Below are positions 1 through 11,164 of a DNA stretch of 64,000 nt, one piece after another (within the stretch, counting starts at the first letter, position 1; each line of letters starts with the position of its first letter). The translations under genes were made by a program, and so were the position numbers. The stretch covers positions 1-64,000 of the forward strand of contig NZ_JABXWU010000005.1 in assembly GCF_014595945.1 (NCBI RefSeq). The letters run 5' to 3'. The notes below the pieces were generated by a model, which made no database searches, was not told the DNA's origin, and saw nothing but the letters and a program-made list of their open reading frames with translations. The DNA comes from Alkalibacillus aidingensis. GTDB lineage: Bacteria; Bacillota; Bacilli; Bacillales; Alkalibacillaceae.

Positions 1-48
1 GCACGCCGCCAGCGTTCGTCCTGAGCCAGGATCAAACTCTCCAAATAG
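1..48 (-). rRNA. rrs: 16S ribosomal RNA, 5' end only (partial)
   Basis: The reverse complement of the first ~48 bases is the conserved 16S 5' end, including the universal 27F primer site (AGAGTTTGATCCTGGCTCAG at 40-21) followed by GACGAACGCTGGCGGCGTGC. The gene runs off the left edge, so only the 5' terminus is present. The exact mature 5' end is estimated. It lies downstream of lysS on the same strand, as the rRNA operon that follows lysS does in B. subtilis. Confidence 0.97.
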
Positions 49-178
49 TGTTTGATTGGCTTCTTACTTATTATTCGTTGTTTTCTCTCTGAGTTAGAAA
101 GAAAACCGAATTGACGTCAGGCTATTTTGTTTAGTTTTCAAGGTTCAAAGTTTGTCGCTCAAAAACAGCGACCTCTTA

Positions 179-207
179 AATATAACAAGTTTTCAACTTA
201 ATGTCAA
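179..207 (-). promoter_or_regulatory. rRNA operon sigma-A promoter
   Basis: On the minus strand TTGACA (207-202), a 17-bp spacer and TATATT (184-179) form a near-consensus promoter. It lies about 130 bp before the 16S 5' end. The transcribed leader carries a short hairpin (GTCGCTGTTTTTGAGCGAC, near 155-173). The upstream AT-rich block (about 210-440) could hold an UP element or a second promoter, but no second strong match was found. Confidence 0.8.
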
Positions 208-448
208 TAACTTTTTATATGTTTTTTTAGTTTCCGTTTCAGAGTGTTGCTTGTTGTTGCGTCTCTCTCAACGCGACATTTAATAATTTAACACGGTTTT
301 AATGATAACACAATAGTTTTTCTGAAGTTGTTTTATTCTGACAACTAACCTTAGTTATATATAATAGTAGAAACTCTAAAAGAAATAACTTCACGTTAAA
401 TCATTACTTGTCTTACTAGCCAAGTTTTTAAGTTTTGCTTATGTAAAC

Positions 449-769
449 GTTTTGTTAAAGTCCGTTGTTGTTATGGTGCTTCGCTTTCGGTAGACGCTTT
501 CTGAAGCCAGGACGGTCAAATGTCGATGTTGGCCCAGGACGCGGCCGAATTTAATCGATCGCGGGCACGTCTTCAGCTAACTTGGGAAGAAAAAACACTT
601 CCCAAGTGGATCTTCAGCACGTCCTGTTCCCACGACGCACAGGACGTGCTAGTGTCGGTGATGCCACAGGACGTGGCGTTTTTTCCGACCTGGAGTCGCC
701 ACCTTCGCCCTCACCATACAACAACTAAGACTAAATCATTTAATTATCAACACTAAACTTTAACAGAGC
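449..769. mobile_element. MITE-like repeat, long copy with nested inserts
   Basis: This non-coding element has imperfect terminal inverted repeats (left GTTTTGTTAAAG, right end CTTTAACAGAGC). Subterminal blocks (GTTGTTGTTATGGTG at left, CACCATACAACAAC at right) are also inverted. A perfect 10-bp stem, ACTTGGGAAG/CTTCCCAAGT (580-607), sits at the centre. It aligns end to end with the 206-bp element at 58532-58737 but carries two extra blocks, about 503-560 and 635-691. The second contains the nested palindrome at 653-689. No clear target duplication is visible. It fills most of the gap between the rRNA promoter and lysS. The 78-codon open frame inside (520-756) is judged not to be a gene. Confidence 0.75.
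653..689. repeat. nested palindrome, copy 1
   Basis: GTCGG and CCGAC ends enclose an inner hairpin GCCAC-AGGA-CGTGGC. The same module recurs almost unchanged at 37632-37667 and is lacking in the short element at 58532-58737. Confidence 0.75.
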
Positions 770-773
770 CTAT

Positions 774-831
774 ATAAAAAAAAGACTACTTGCACACCAT
801 TCTTAGTGTTAACAAGTAATCTTTTTTTAAT
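774..831 (-). terminator. lysS intrinsic terminator
   Basis: On the minus strand AGATTACTTG pairs with CAAGTAGTCT across a partly paired loop and is followed by a T-run (774-783 on the plus strand is all A). It begins just after the lysS stop codon. Confidence 0.8.
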
Positions 832-836
832 CTAAT

Positions 837-2390
<1,554 letters not shown>

Positions 2391-2393
2391 TCA

Positions 2394-3383
2394 TTATGAA
2401 GCGACGACTGTATCTGATAGCTGTTCTACATATTCATTAAGAGCCTGTAGCACTTCATCACGAGTTTCACAGTAGTTAATGCGATTTCTTGCTTTGCCAC
2501 TGCCCTTTAACCCTTTAAGGTACCAAGCTGCATGTTTTCTCATTTCCAAGATGGCCACTTTTTCGCCTTTTAATTTAATTAAACGGTCCATGTGCAGCTT
2601 ACATACTTCCACTTTTTCATGTGGGCCTGGTTCACCAATTAATTTACCTGTCTCTAAATACTTCGAGACTCGATAAATAATCCAAGGGTTACCTAATGCA
2701 GCGCGACCAATCATAATCGCGTCAACTCCTGTTTCGTCAAGACGTTGTTTAGCGATTTTTGGTGTATCAATATCACCGTTACCAATCACAGGGATATTAA
2801 CGGCATCTTTAACATCTTTAACAATCTCCCAATCTGCGTAACCTTCATACATTTGAACACGTGTTCTTCCATGCAGAGTTATCGCATCGCCACCAGCTGC
2901 TTCGATCGCCTGTGCGTTTTCGACAGCTAAGATATGATCATCATCCCAGCCTGTACGCATCTTTACCATTAATGGTTTACTAATTTCAGACTTAACCTTT
3001 TTAACCATATGATAGATTCGATCCGGATCTAATAGCCAACGTGCACCTGCTTCACATTTAGTAATTTTCGGTACTGGACACCCCATATTAATATCAATTA
3101 AGTCAGCTGTTGTGTATTGATCAATATGCTTTGCGGCATGAACTAGTGTGTCTGTTTCACCACCAAAAATTTGAATGCTCATCGGTTTTTCCTCTTCATC
3201 TAAATAGAGCATTTTCATCGTCTTTTCATTATTATAGGCAATTCCTTTATCACTAACCATTTCAGCACAGACCAGGCCTGCACCAAACTCCTTAACCGTT
3301 AGGCGAAATGCCCAATTACTAACACCAGCCATAGGTGCTAATACGACTTGATTGGGTATTTCTACATCACCGATTTTAAACAC
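2394..3383 (-). CDS. dusB: tRNA-dihydrouridine synthase B
   Basis: FMN enzyme that reduces uridine to dihydrouridine in the tRNA D-loop. The 329-residue protein starts with the family motif VVLAPMAGVSNWAFR, has the catalytic cysteine in DINMGCPVPKITK (about residue 100), and has FMN-phosphate residues in IGNGDIDTP and IGRAALGNPWI. The C-terminal helical domain binds tRNA. It lies between folK (20-bp gap) and lysS. The small yazB gene found between folK and dusB in B. subtilis is absent. Confidence 0.96.
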   Translation of the reverse strand: MFKIGDVEIPNQVVLAPMAGVSNWAFRLTVKEFGAGLVCAEMVSDKGIAYNNEKTMKMLYLDEEEKPMSIQIFGGETDTLVHAAKHIDQYTTADLIDINMGCPVPKITKCEAGARWLLDPDRIYHMVKKVKSEISKPLMVKMRTGWDDDHILAVENAQAIEAAGGDAITLHGRTRVQMYEGYADWEIVKDVKDAVNIPVIGNGDIDTPKIAKQRLDETGVDAIMIGRAALGNPWIIYRVSKYLETGKLIGEPGPHEKVEVCKLHMDRLIKLKGEKVAILEMRKHAAWYLKGLKGSGKARNRINYCETRDEVLQALNEYVEQLSDTVVAS

Positions 3384-3403
3384 GATTTTCCCTCCTAACT
3401 GAA

Positions 3404-3892
3404 TTATTCGTATAAAACGACACCTTCCAATTCATCCTCACTTAATTTATCTATATAAGCTTGGATTGGTTGATTAGTGATATATATATCATTTGACACT
3501 TCATTTAAGGGAATCAGGACGAATGCTCGTTCTGTCATCCTTGGATGTGGGATAGTTAACTGTTCTGATTGTAACTGTTGATCGTCAAAAAGTAAAATGT
3601 CTAAATCTATAGTCCTTGGCCCAAAGCGAATTTCCCGCTCTCTACCTAATTTTTGTTCAATGCTTTGACATACATCGAGTAGTTCATAGGGGTTTAGATT
3701 TGTTTTCAATTCAACCACCATATTTAAAAACAGATCTTGCTCCGTATAGCCTACCGGTTTAGTCTGGTATATAGAAGATTGGTTCGTTACATCTATATCA
3801 TGATGATGAGTAAGTTCGTCAATCGCGTTTTGTAGGTAAGTTTTTTTCGGATGAATATTAGACCCTAACGCAAGATAAACAGGATTAACCAT
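3404..3892 (-). CDS. folK: 2-amino-4-hydroxy-6-hydroxymethyldihydropteridine pyrophosphokinase
   Basis: Transfers pyrophosphate from ATP to 6-hydroxymethyl-dihydropterin in folate synthesis. The 162-residue length is typical. Family signatures are the N-terminal YLALGSNIHPKKTYL and GPRTIDLDILLFDD, whose aspartates bind Mg2+, followed by IPHPRMTERAFVLIPL. The start overlaps the folB end by 8 bp, so translation is probably coupled in a folP-folB-folK operon. Confidence 0.96.
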   Translation of the reverse strand: MVNPVYLALGSNIHPKKTYLQNAIDELTHHHDIDVTNQSSIYQTKPVGYTEQDLFLNMVVELKTNLNPYELLDVCQSIEQKLGREREIRFGPRTIDLDILLFDDQQLQSEQLTIPHPRMTERAFVLIPLNEVSNDIYITNQPIQAYIDKLSEDELEGVVLYE

Positions 3893-4256
3893 GCTGATGA
3901 CGCTCCCGTTCTATTTCAACAGCTGCCGATTGATAATAGCCAGGAATGGGAGGTCCTGGTTTATCTACTTTTACTTTAATAGCCTCTAGGTGCTTGAAAG
4001 TTTGAAACATCTTATTAGCAACCTCTTCTGCAACAGCTTCGATTAAGTTTTTTGCTTCTCCTTCTACAACATTCTTGGCAACTTGATAAACAGCTCCATA
4101 ATCAATACTATCTTCCATCTGATCTGATTCTCCAGCCGTTTTTAAATCACAATACAGTTCTAAATCAACCGTGAAACGTTGACCTAACTTCTTCTCCTCA
4201 GGAAATAAACCATGATATCCATAAAACATTAATTCATTTAAGATAATCTTATCCAT
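3885..4256 (-). CDS. folB: dihydroneopterin aldolase
   Basis: Cleaves dihydroneopterin to 6-hydroxymethyl-dihydropterin and glycolaldehyde. At 123 residues it is full length. Visible motifs are the N-terminal MFYGYHGLFPEEKKLGQRF, the YGAVY segment, and the C-terminal KVDKPGPPIPGYYQSAAVEI with the catalytic lysine. It overlaps folP and folK by 8 bp each, the tight packing seen in Bacillus folate operons. Confidence 0.95.
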   Translation of the reverse strand: MDKIILNELMFYGYHGLFPEEKKLGQRFTVDLELYCDLKTAGESDQMEDSIDYGAVYQVAKNVVEGEAKNLIEAVAEEVANKMFQTFKHLEAIKVKVDKPGPPIPGYYQSAAVEIERERHQHG

Positions 4257-5085
4257 TCACGATCCCACCCTTACCAATCATTGCATCCATCATTCGCACC
4301 GAGCGAGATGTTTCTTTAACATCATGCACTCTCACTATCTCAACACCTTGAGCAATCCCGTAGCAGACGGTCGTAATAGAGCCTTCAGTTCGCTCATCAA
4401 CTGGCAGATCTAATGTTTTGCCGATAATGGATTTTCTGGATGTACCAAGCAATAATGGGTAACCTAATGTTTTAAGCTCGTGTAATCTTCTCATTACCAA
4501 TAAATTGTGTGCATGTGTCTTTCCAAAACCTACTCCCGGGTCCAGAATGATTTGATCATCCTTAATACCGTGTTTCTTAGCTATTTCAACACTTTCATAT
4601 AAAGATTTCTTCATATCTTCAATTAGATCATCATAATTCGGTTCTAATTGATTATGCATTAAAATAATGGGCTTGTTATATTCACTAGCAACTGCTGTAA
4701 TCTCAGGGTCGTATTTTGCCCCCCAAACATCGTTAATCATGTCAGCCCCAGCTTTGACCGCTTCTTCGGCCGTTTTTGACTTATAAGTATCAATCGAAAT
4801 TGGTACATTCACTTGGCTTTTGATCGCTTTAATGACAGGGACCACTCGTTCAATTTCAACCGTTTCTGATACAGGTTCATGACCTGGACGCGTCGATTCT
4901 CCACCAACATCAATTAGATGTGCACCATCGGAGACTAATTGTTTGGCCTTCTCTATAGCGCTTTCTACTTGATCATACATCCCACCATCTGAAAAGGAAT
5001 CAGGGGTGACGTTTAAAATCCCCATAATCTGCGTTTTTTGTGTAAAGTCTAGCTCGTGACCTTCAGATACTGTAAGTGATTGCAT
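4249..5085 (-). CDS. folP: dihydropteroate synthase
   Basis: Condenses p-aminobenzoate with hydroxymethyl-dihydropterin pyrophosphate; target of sulfonamides (sul in B. subtilis). The 278-residue TIM barrel shows the signatures MGILNVTPDSFSDGG and IDVGGESTRPG, then SIDTYKS, DMINDVWG, LDPGVGFGKT and LLLGTSRKS, and a C-terminal RVHDVKET. In B. subtilis pabB, pabA and pabC sit upstream of this gene; here hslO is directly upstream, so aminobenzoate synthesis must be encoded elsewhere or be absent. Confidence 0.97.
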   Translation of the reverse strand: MQSLTVSEGHELDFTQKTQIMGILNVTPDSFSDGGMYDQVESAIEKAKQLVSDGAHLIDVGGESTRPGHEPVSETVEIERVVPVIKAIKSQVNVPISIDTYKSKTAEEAVKAGADMINDVWGAKYDPEITAVASEYNKPIILMHNQLEPNYDDLIEDMKKSLYESVEIAKKHGIKDDQIILDPGVGFGKTHAHNLLVMRRLHELKTLGYPLLLGTSRKSIIGKTLDLPVDERTEGSITTVCYGIAQGVEIVRVHDVKETSRSVRMMDAMIGKGGIVNG

Positions 5086-5107
5086 CCGAAAACTCCTCTC
5101 CTGAATC

Positions 5108-5992
5108 TTAATGGTTATCTTGACTACCCTTTAGTGCCTCTAAATCATCGACAGTCAAATGATAAACTTGATTACAAAAGTGACAGGTTGCTTCTGCTCC
5201 TCCATCTTCACGAATCATTTCATCAATCTCTTCATCTCCAAGGCTTGCGATCACTTCTTCCGTTCGTTCTTTTGAGCACTGGCATTTAAAACGGACATCC
5301 GTTGTCGAAAGAATATGCCACTCAACGCCCTCAAAAAACATCGCTAAAATATCCTCTGGAGTTTTACCTTCTTGAATGAGAGTAGAAATTGCCGGTACCT
5401 TGCTAATCCGTTCTTCCACTGTAGAAATGGTTTTTTCAGTGGCACCAGGCATCATCTGGATAATAAAGCCTCCTGCAGCTAAAATGGAGTAATCAGTATC
5501 AACTAATACACCTGCCCCAACTGCAGATGGTACTTGTTCAGAAGTTACAAAATAATACGTAAAATCTTCGCTAATTTCACCAGAAACAATCGGTACTTGA
5601 CCAGTAAAATTATTTTTCAAACCTAAATCCTTAACGATACTAATTGTCCCATTAGTCCCTACTGCACGACGCACATCTAATTTACCTTGAGAATTGGATT
5701 CAAAGTCTACATGTGGGTTCTTTACATACCCACGCACATCACCTTTAGCATTTCCATCTGCAACAATCGCGCCAATCGGACCATCGCCCTCGACTTTAAC
5801 GGTTAACTTATCGTCACCTTTTAACATCGCTCCCATCATAGTTGTAATCGTCAGTGTCCGACCTAATGCAGCTGAGGTGGTTGGCCATGTATCTTGCCTT
5901 TCACAAGCCTCATTCACTAATTCTGTTGATTGAATTGCATAAGCACGCACTTGACCACCAAAAGCTGTTGCTTTTACTAAGTAATCACTCAT
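5108..5992 (-). CDS. hslO: Hsp33 redox-regulated chaperone
   Basis: Cytoplasmic holdase activated by disulfide formation when oxidative stress and unfolding coincide. The protein is 294 residues if started at [13 protein letters not shown]. That ATG has AAGGTGG 5 bp upstream and overlaps the coaX stop by 8 bp; a longer in-frame extension into coaX lacks such support. The zinc-binding redox cysteines are visible as CQCS and CHFC near the C-terminus. The yacD and cysK genes that follow hslO in B. subtilis are missing. Confidence 0.95.
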   Translation of the reverse strand: MSDYLVKATAFGGQVRAYAIQSTELVNEACERQDTWPTTSAALGRTLTITTMMGAMLKGDDKLTVKVEGDGPIGAIVADGNAKGDVRGYVKNPHVDFESNSQGKLDVRRAVGTNGTISIVKDLGLKNNFTGQVPIVSGEISEDFTYYFVTSEQVPSAVGAGVLVDTDYSILAAGGFIIQMMPGATEKTISTVEERISKVPAISTLIQEGKTPEDILAMFFEGVEWHILSTTDVRFKCQCSKERTEEVIASLGDEEIDEMIREDGGAEATCHFCNQVYHLTVDDLEALKGSQDNH

Positions 5993-6776
5993 GTTGTCCA
6001 CCTTGCCCTTCTTTATTTCGTCTATAGATTTCATATAACCCTTTTAAAGTTAATTCCATATCAACATGATCAATCGTTTTTGAACCTTTACCAATTAATT
6101 TAGATAACCCACCTGTTGCAACAACAGTAGGCGTGTAGTTAGCTTGTTCTTTGAATCGATTGACGACCTCATCCACTTGACCAACATAACCAAAAAATAT
6201 CCCTGATTGCATCGCCTCTACTGTTGAATGTCCAACAACATTTTCTGGCTTCGTAATTTCAATTCGTGGAAGTTTAGCTGCTTTAGCATAAAGTGCTTCT
6301 GTTGATATATTAATCCCCGGAGCAATAGCCCCTCCTACATATTCTTCTTTTTCATTAACATAACAATACGTTGTTGCTGTACCAAAATCGATAATAACCA
6401 ATGGCGCACCATATTCTTTTATCGCGCCCACTGCATTAACTATACGGTCAGCACCAATTTCTTTCGGATTTGGATAATTCATTTTCAAACTATGATCAAC
6501 TGCTTCTGAACCGACGATCATAGGTTTTAGATTAAAGTAACGCTCACACATTTTCTCTAAAGCATACATAATCGGTGGAACGACCGAAGATATAATTGCT
6601 GCATGAAAGTCATTGAATGATAATCCATGATGTTCTAACAAAGCTTTTACTTCCATTGCGTATTCATCTTCCGTTTTATACCGATCAGTAGCTACTCTCC
6701 ACTGATATGTCAGTTCACCTTTGTCAAAGACACCTAAGACCGTGTTAGTATTTCCTACATCTAATACAAAGATCAT
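5985..6776 (-). CDS. coaX: type III pantothenate kinase
   Basis: First step of coenzyme A synthesis. The 263-residue length and motifs fit the CoaX (not CoaA) family: an N-terminal phosphate loop [10 protein letters not shown], then [23 protein letters not shown] and GGAIAPGI, and ATGGLSKLI near the C-terminus. It overlaps hslO by 8 bp. A 205-bp gap holding the ftsH terminator separates it from ftsH, so it probably heads the coaX-hslO-fol-dusB-lysS unit. Confidence 0.97.
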   Translation of the reverse strand: MIFVLDVGNTNTVLGVFDKGELTYQWRVATDRYKTEDEYAMEVKALLEHHGLSFNDFHAAIISSVVPPIMYALEKMCERYFNLKPMIVGSEAVDHSLKMNYPNPKEIGADRIVNAVGAIKEYGAPLVIIDFGTATTYCYVNEKEEYVGGAIAPGINISTEALYAKAAKLPRIEITKPENVVGHSTVEAMQSGIFFGYVGQVDEVVNRFKEQANYTPTVVATGGLSKLIGKGSKTIDHVDMELTLKGLYEIYRRNKEGQGGQHE

Positions 6777-6933
6777 ATCTTCACACCATTTCTACAATTA
6801 GAATTTATTATAAATTGTGTCATTTCTCTTCTATTATTTCTCATCGTAAATCATATCATAAATGCCCAATTATTTGTCTTCTAAACGTTTGGTTCATTAC
6901 TATACTTTGGCAACTTTTCATCAGCCTAACATC

Positions 6934-6963
6934 AAAAAACTACCTCCTAAGCTAGGAGGTAGT
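6934..6963 (-). terminator. ftsH intrinsic terminator
   Basis: Minus strand ACTACCTCCTA-GCT-TAGGAGGTAGT, an 11-bp perfect stem, is followed by TTTTTT. It lies about 20 bp past the ftsH stop. Confidence 0.9.
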
Positions 6964-6981
6964 TGTCTAATTCATTATTTA

Positions 6982-9027
6982 CTATTTACGATCACTTTGA
7001 TCCTCTGATGACTGGTCATCTTGATCTCTGGATTCTGTCTCACTTGTCGTCTGTTCATTAGACTCATGGTCATGTGAATCAATATTTACTTTCACATCTG
7101 ATGATTCCGTAGAACGTTGGCTGCCCTGATGATTATCTGTTGTCTCCTCAACGTTTGAAGTGTCATCTTCAGAAACCTCAGGCTCTTCTTCAGGCTCTGG
7201 TAATACACCTTCTTCAAACAAGCCTTTGATTTGTCGAGCATCTAATGTTTCTACTTCTAATAACGTTTTGGCAATAAGTTCTAGTTGTTCTTGGTGCTCA
7301 GTTAAAATCTTTTTCGCACGCTCATAACTAGATTTAATAATATCTTGAACTTCTTGGTCAATGACATAAGCGATTTGGTCACTATAGTTTGGTTCGTTCT
7401 GAATATCTTTACCTAAGAACACTTGACCACCGGAGTTACCAAACTGTAATGGTCCAAGTTTGTCACTCATACCAAATTCCATAACCATCTTACGAGCAAT
7501 ACCAGTTGCACGTTGGAAGTCGTTATGAGCACCAGTACTCACTTCACCGAAGATGATCTCTTCGGCAACACGGCCACCTAAAAGACCCGTAATTTTATCG
7601 AGTAACTCTGGTTTGGTCTGGAAGTAACGGTCTTCTTTAGGTAGCATCACTGCATAGCCACCCGCTTGACCTCTTGGCACAATGGTTACCTTATGAACCA
7701 TATCTGCTTCATCAAGAACCATTCCGATTACAGTATGTCCACTCTCATGGTAAGCAACAATATTTTTCTCTTTCTCTGAGATCACGCGACTCTTCTTAGC
7801 TGGACCTGCAATAACACGATCAATGGCTTCATCAACATGTTCCATTTCGATTTTCTTAGCATTGGCACGAGCTGCTACAAGAGCTGCCTCATTTAATAAG
7901 TTCTCTAAGTCTGCACCTGAAAAACCAGGAGTTCTTAACGCAATCGCTTTAAGGTCCACAGAATCGCCAAGTGGTTTATTTCTAACATGAACAGCAAGCA
8001 CTTCTTGGCGCCCTTTAACATCGGGTGCATTAACTGGGATTTGGCGATCAAAACGTCCTGGACGTAATAATGCCGGGTCGAGAATGTCTGGGCGGTTTGT
8101 CGCAGCCATCATAATGATTCCCTCATTAACACCAAACCCGTCCATTTCAACAAGTAACTGATTTAATGTTTGCTCACGCTCATCATGTCCACCGCCAACA
8201 CCTGCACCACGTTGACGACCTACCGCATCAATCTCATCAATAAACACAATACACGGAGCATTCTTCTTAGCATTTTCAAATAAGTCACGTACACGTGATG
8301 CACCAACACCCACGAACATTTCAACGAAGTCAGAACCACTGATAGAGAAGAACGGTACGCCTGCTTCCCCTGCAACAGCTTTAGCTAGTAATGTTTTACC
8401 CGTTCCTGGTGGTCCAACTAAAAGGACACCTTTTGGAATACGTGCACCTAATTCAGAGAACTTACGTGGGTCCTTTAAGAACTCAACCACTTCTACAAGT
8501 TCTTGCTTCTCTTCATCGGCACCAGCTACTTCGTTAAACTTCGTCTTTTTCTTATCTTCTGTGTACATCTTTGCCTTACTTTTACCAAAGTTCATCATAC
8601 GGCCACCGCCGCCTTGCATTTGGCTAAGCAAGAAGAAGAACAAAATAAAGATAATGATAAAAGGTATTAACGTTGTAAAAAAGCGCGCCCAAGCACTAGG
8701 CTCTTCAGCTGCTTCAACACTAACTAGACTCTGGTCAGTTGCCATAGTCATAACATCATTAATGATCTCTTCATTTGCTGGAATCTCAGCTCGAAAGCTT
8801 TCTAAAGCACCTGATTCGTTAGAAATATATTCACCACGAACTTCATAAGCAAAGTTTGTATATTGTAAGGTCATTTCTTCTATCTGACCTGCTTGAAGTG
8901 CGTCTTGAAACTCATTATAATTCAGTTGTTCCGTTTCTGGACTCGGATCGTTTAACATGCCGATAATCCCGATGACAACTAAAAATATAATTAAATAAAA
9001 TATGGTATTTCGGAACACCCGATTCAT
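6982..9027 (-). CDS. ftsH: ATP-dependent zinc metalloprotease FtsH
   Basis: Membrane-anchored AAA+ protease that degrades regulatory and misassembled membrane proteins. The 681-residue protein has two membrane segments (about 7-24 and 115-135) flanking an extracytoplasmic loop. It then has Walker A GPPGTGKT (205-212), Walker B VFIDEID (261-267), the arginine-finger region RPGRFDR (322-328) and the zinc motif HESGH (427-431). The last ~70 residues are very rich in Glu, Asp, Ser and Thr and probably disordered; this tail is longer and more acidic than in B. subtilis. The start has GGAGGAGG upstream. It sits next to hprT and tilS, as usual. Confidence 0.98.
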   Translation of the reverse strand: MNRVFRNTIFYLIIFLVVIGIIGMLNDPSPETEQLNYNEFQDALQAGQIEEMTLQYTNFAYEVRGEYISNESGALESFRAEIPANEEIINDVMTMATDQSLVSVEAAEEPSAWARFFTTLIPFIIIFILFFFLLSQMQGGGGRMMNFGKSKAKMYTEDKKKTKFNEVAGADEEKQELVEVVEFLKDPRKFSELGARIPKGVLLVGPPGTGKTLLAKAVAGEAGVPFFSISGSDFVEMFVGVGASRVRDLFENAKKNAPCIVFIDEIDAVGRQRGAGVGGGHDEREQTLNQLLVEMDGFGVNEGIIMMAATNRPDILDPALLRPGRFDRQIPVNAPDVKGRQEVLAVHVRNKPLGDSVDLKAIALRTPGFSGADLENLLNEAALVAARANAKKIEMEHVDEAIDRVIAGPAKKSRVISEKEKNIVAYHESGHTVIGMVLDEADMVHKVTIVPRGQAGGYAVMLPKEDRYFQTKPELLDKITGLLGGRVAEEIIFGEVSTGAHNDFQRATGIARKMVMEFGMSDKLGPLQFGNSGGQVFLGKDIQNEPNYSDQIAYVIDQEVQDIIKSSYERAKKILTEHQEQLELIAKTLLEVETLDARQIKGLFEEGVLPEPEEEPEVSEDDTSNVEETTDNHQGSQRSTESSDVKVNIDSHDHESNEQTTSETESRDQDDQSSEDQSDRK

Positions 9028-9133
9028 CTCTTACCTCCTCCTAAACGACAAAACTAAGGTTATACTACCATAAAAAAAACGGCCTCTCAACTAATAGCTA
9101 TGTAAAGTCACCTACTAGCTATTGTATGGTTAC

Positions 9134-9670
9134 TTACGAATAAATTTCTTCTTTTAATACACCAATATAAGGCAAGTTACGATATTTCTCTTGATAGTCT
9201 AACCCGTAACCAACCACAAACGCGTCCGGCACTTCAAAACCAATCAAGTCAGCATATATATCACCTTTACGACCTGATGGCTTGTCTAATAATGTAACAA
9301 TCGTAATTGACTTTGCCCCTCGGTATTTGAATAAGTTAACTAAATAACTTAATGTTAGTCCACTATCGATAATATCCTCAATAATTAAAAGATCTCGACC
9401 TTTGACTTGTGTATTTAAGTCGTTAACAATTCTAACTTCACCTGAAGACTCCATGCCACCACCATAGCTTGAAACGTCCATAAAGTCCATTTCAACATGA
9501 GTTTCAATACGTTTCATAAGGTCACTCATAAATGGCATAGCACCTTTTAATACACCGATTGCTAATGGGAATTTACCATCAAAGTCTTTAGTAATTTTTG
9601 CCCCTAGCTCTTTTGTTTTTTCTTGAATTTCTTCTTCACTAAAGAGTACTTCTTTAATTTCGTCATGCAT
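9134..9670 (-). CDS. hprT: hypoxanthine phosphoribosyltransferase
   Basis: Purine salvage: converts hypoxanthine and guanine to IMP and GMP using PRPP. The protein has 178 residues. The PRPP-binding loop [13 protein letters not shown] and the [12 protein letters not shown] flexible loop are clear, as is the C-terminal [22 protein letters not shown]. It is 12 bp from tilS, the conserved tilS-hprT-ftsH arrangement of Bacilli. An 8-bp inverted repeat (AATAGCTA/TAGCTATT) just after the stop precedes a T-run and may terminate part of the transcript. Confidence 0.97.
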   Translation of the reverse strand: MHDEIKEVLFSEEEIQEKTKELGAKITKDFDGKFPLAIGVLKGAMPFMSDLMKRIETHVEMDFMDVSSYGGGMESSGEVRIVNDLNTQVKGRDLLIIEDIIDSGLTLSYLVNLFKYRGAKSITIVTLLDKPSGRKGDIYADLIGFEVPDAFVVGYGLDYQEKYRNLPYIGVLKEEIYS

Positions 9671-9682
9671 GACTTTATCCCC

Positions 9683-11056
9683 CTAATTCTGTCCAATATC
9701 AATGATTATTTTATAGTTAGAAGAATCACTTTTTTCAGCAAGATCACTCTTGCGAATAAAAGGAATCCAGATTAATTCCCCATTACCATTTTCAACTAAT
9801 GGCCACTGATCCCTTTGAAACTTAGGGATTTTTTCATCAATAAATATATCCTTCACCTTTTTGCGACCGTTTAATCCTTTAAGCTTCATTCGATCGCCTG
9901 GTTTTTTTGAACGAACGGTCAAAGGAAGATGTAAAAGTCTCTGATCGCAAATAAAAGTGTGTACCTGTTGATTGTCTAAATGATCGTCATTAGCCTGTAC
10001 TAATGATATAACCCAATCATTTGGGAGTTTAACCTTTTCACCTAAATTCAATTCCATTGAAAACGGCTGATTGGCCACATCATCAGTTGTGATGTAGCAT
10101 CGGTCATAAGCTTTAAGTGCTAACCATTCCTCAGTTGGGGAAAATAAACTATTTGGCTTATTAGAAGTTATCCATTCCAAAAATGAAGGGAAATAATCTT
10201 TAATTTTAGACATATTTACACTAAGATAGTTTAATATTAGATGAAAGCCCCTCCTTTGTAAAGGTCGAGCCATTTCATTAAAACATTTAATTGAAAAAGA
10301 TACTTTGTTTCCACTAAACTGACTAAATTGACTCATTCTTTCTTCAGTTAATTCATTCAAAAACCGATCTTCATCCACCATCTGATCATGTACACGATTG
10401 ACCCCTTGGTGCAAATTAGGATTCTCCTTCTTTAAAAAAGGTAATAATTCTTTTCTAAATCGATTCCTTGTGTATACCACCTCTTGGTTGGAGGGATCTT
10501 CGCGATATTCGATTTCACTTTCCTTTATGTAATCGAGTAATTCTTCCTTCGTTAAAGTTAATAACGGACGAATTACGGTCATCTCACCTAATTCTCGTTT
10601 AGCAAAAATCCCTGTAGGTTTGACCCCTTTAGTGAGTTGCATATACATCGTCTCAAGCTGATCATCTGCATGATGTGCTAACACAAGCTTGGCCTTGGAA
10701 TTATTTATAAGCTGTTCTTTGAAAAATTGGTACCTTAGCTCGCGTGCCGCCTCCTGTGTGCCAACTTGGTTCGCATTTTTATAAGCTGTTACGTTCACTT
10801 GCTTAATTAAACACGGAACCCCTAACTGCTCAGACTGTTCTTTTACAAATTGTACATCCTGATGAGATTCCTCTCCGCGCAATTGGTGATCCACTGTTAA
10901 AGTAGTTAATGTTAAATCCCATTCCTCTTTAAGCCATGCAAAAAAGTGGAGCATTGCCATGGAGTCAGCCCCACCTGAAACCGCTAAAAATAGATGATCC
11001 CCTTGATTAAATAACTGCTGTTGTTGATTAAAGTGGAGAATTTTTTCTTGCAACAC
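9683..11056 (-). CDS. tilS: tRNA(Ile)-lysidine synthase
   Basis: ATP-dependent modification of C34 to lysidine in tRNA-Ile(CAU), essential for reading AUA. The 457-residue protein has the PP-loop motif AVSGGADSMAML (about residues 26-37), LVLAHHADDQLET, and C-terminal TilS domains with KKPGDRMKLKGLNGRKKVKDIF. It heads the tilS-hprT pair. Confidence 0.96.
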   Translation of the reverse strand: MLQEKILHFNQQQQLFNQGDHLFLAVSGGADSMAMLHFFAWLKEEWDLTLTTLTVDHQLRGEESHQDVQFVKEQSEQLGVPCLIKQVNVTAYKNANQVGTQEAARELRYQFFKEQLINNSKAKLVLAHHADDQLETMYMQLTKGVKPTGIFAKRELGEMTVIRPLLTLTKEELLDYIKESEIEYREDPSNQEVVYTRNRFRKELLPFLKKENPNLHQGVNRVHDQMVDEDRFLNELTEERMSQFSQFSGNKVSFSIKCFNEMARPLQRRGFHLILNYLSVNMSKIKDYFPSFLEWITSNKPNSLFSPTEEWLALKAYDRCYITTDDVANQPFSMELNLGEKVKLPNDWVISLVQANDDHLDNQQVHTFICDQRLLHLPLTVRSKKPGDRMKLKGLNGRKKVKDIFIDEKIPKFQRDQWPLVENGNGELIWIPFIRKSDLAEKSDSSNYKIIIDIGQN

Positions 11057-11164
11057 GACTCACTCCGAATATATAGGATTAAACTTTTAATACTGTCTTT
11101 TGAAGAGAAATAGGGTTACTTTACTATCGTACCACTTTATAAGAGATAGGTTCAATCAAGGGGA

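Noticed and set aside
520-756. 78-codon plus-strand open frame next to the rRNA promoter
   Set aside because: It lies wholly inside the inverted-repeat element, has no ribosome-binding site and no recognisable protein similarity; the GC-rich hairpins explain the open frame.
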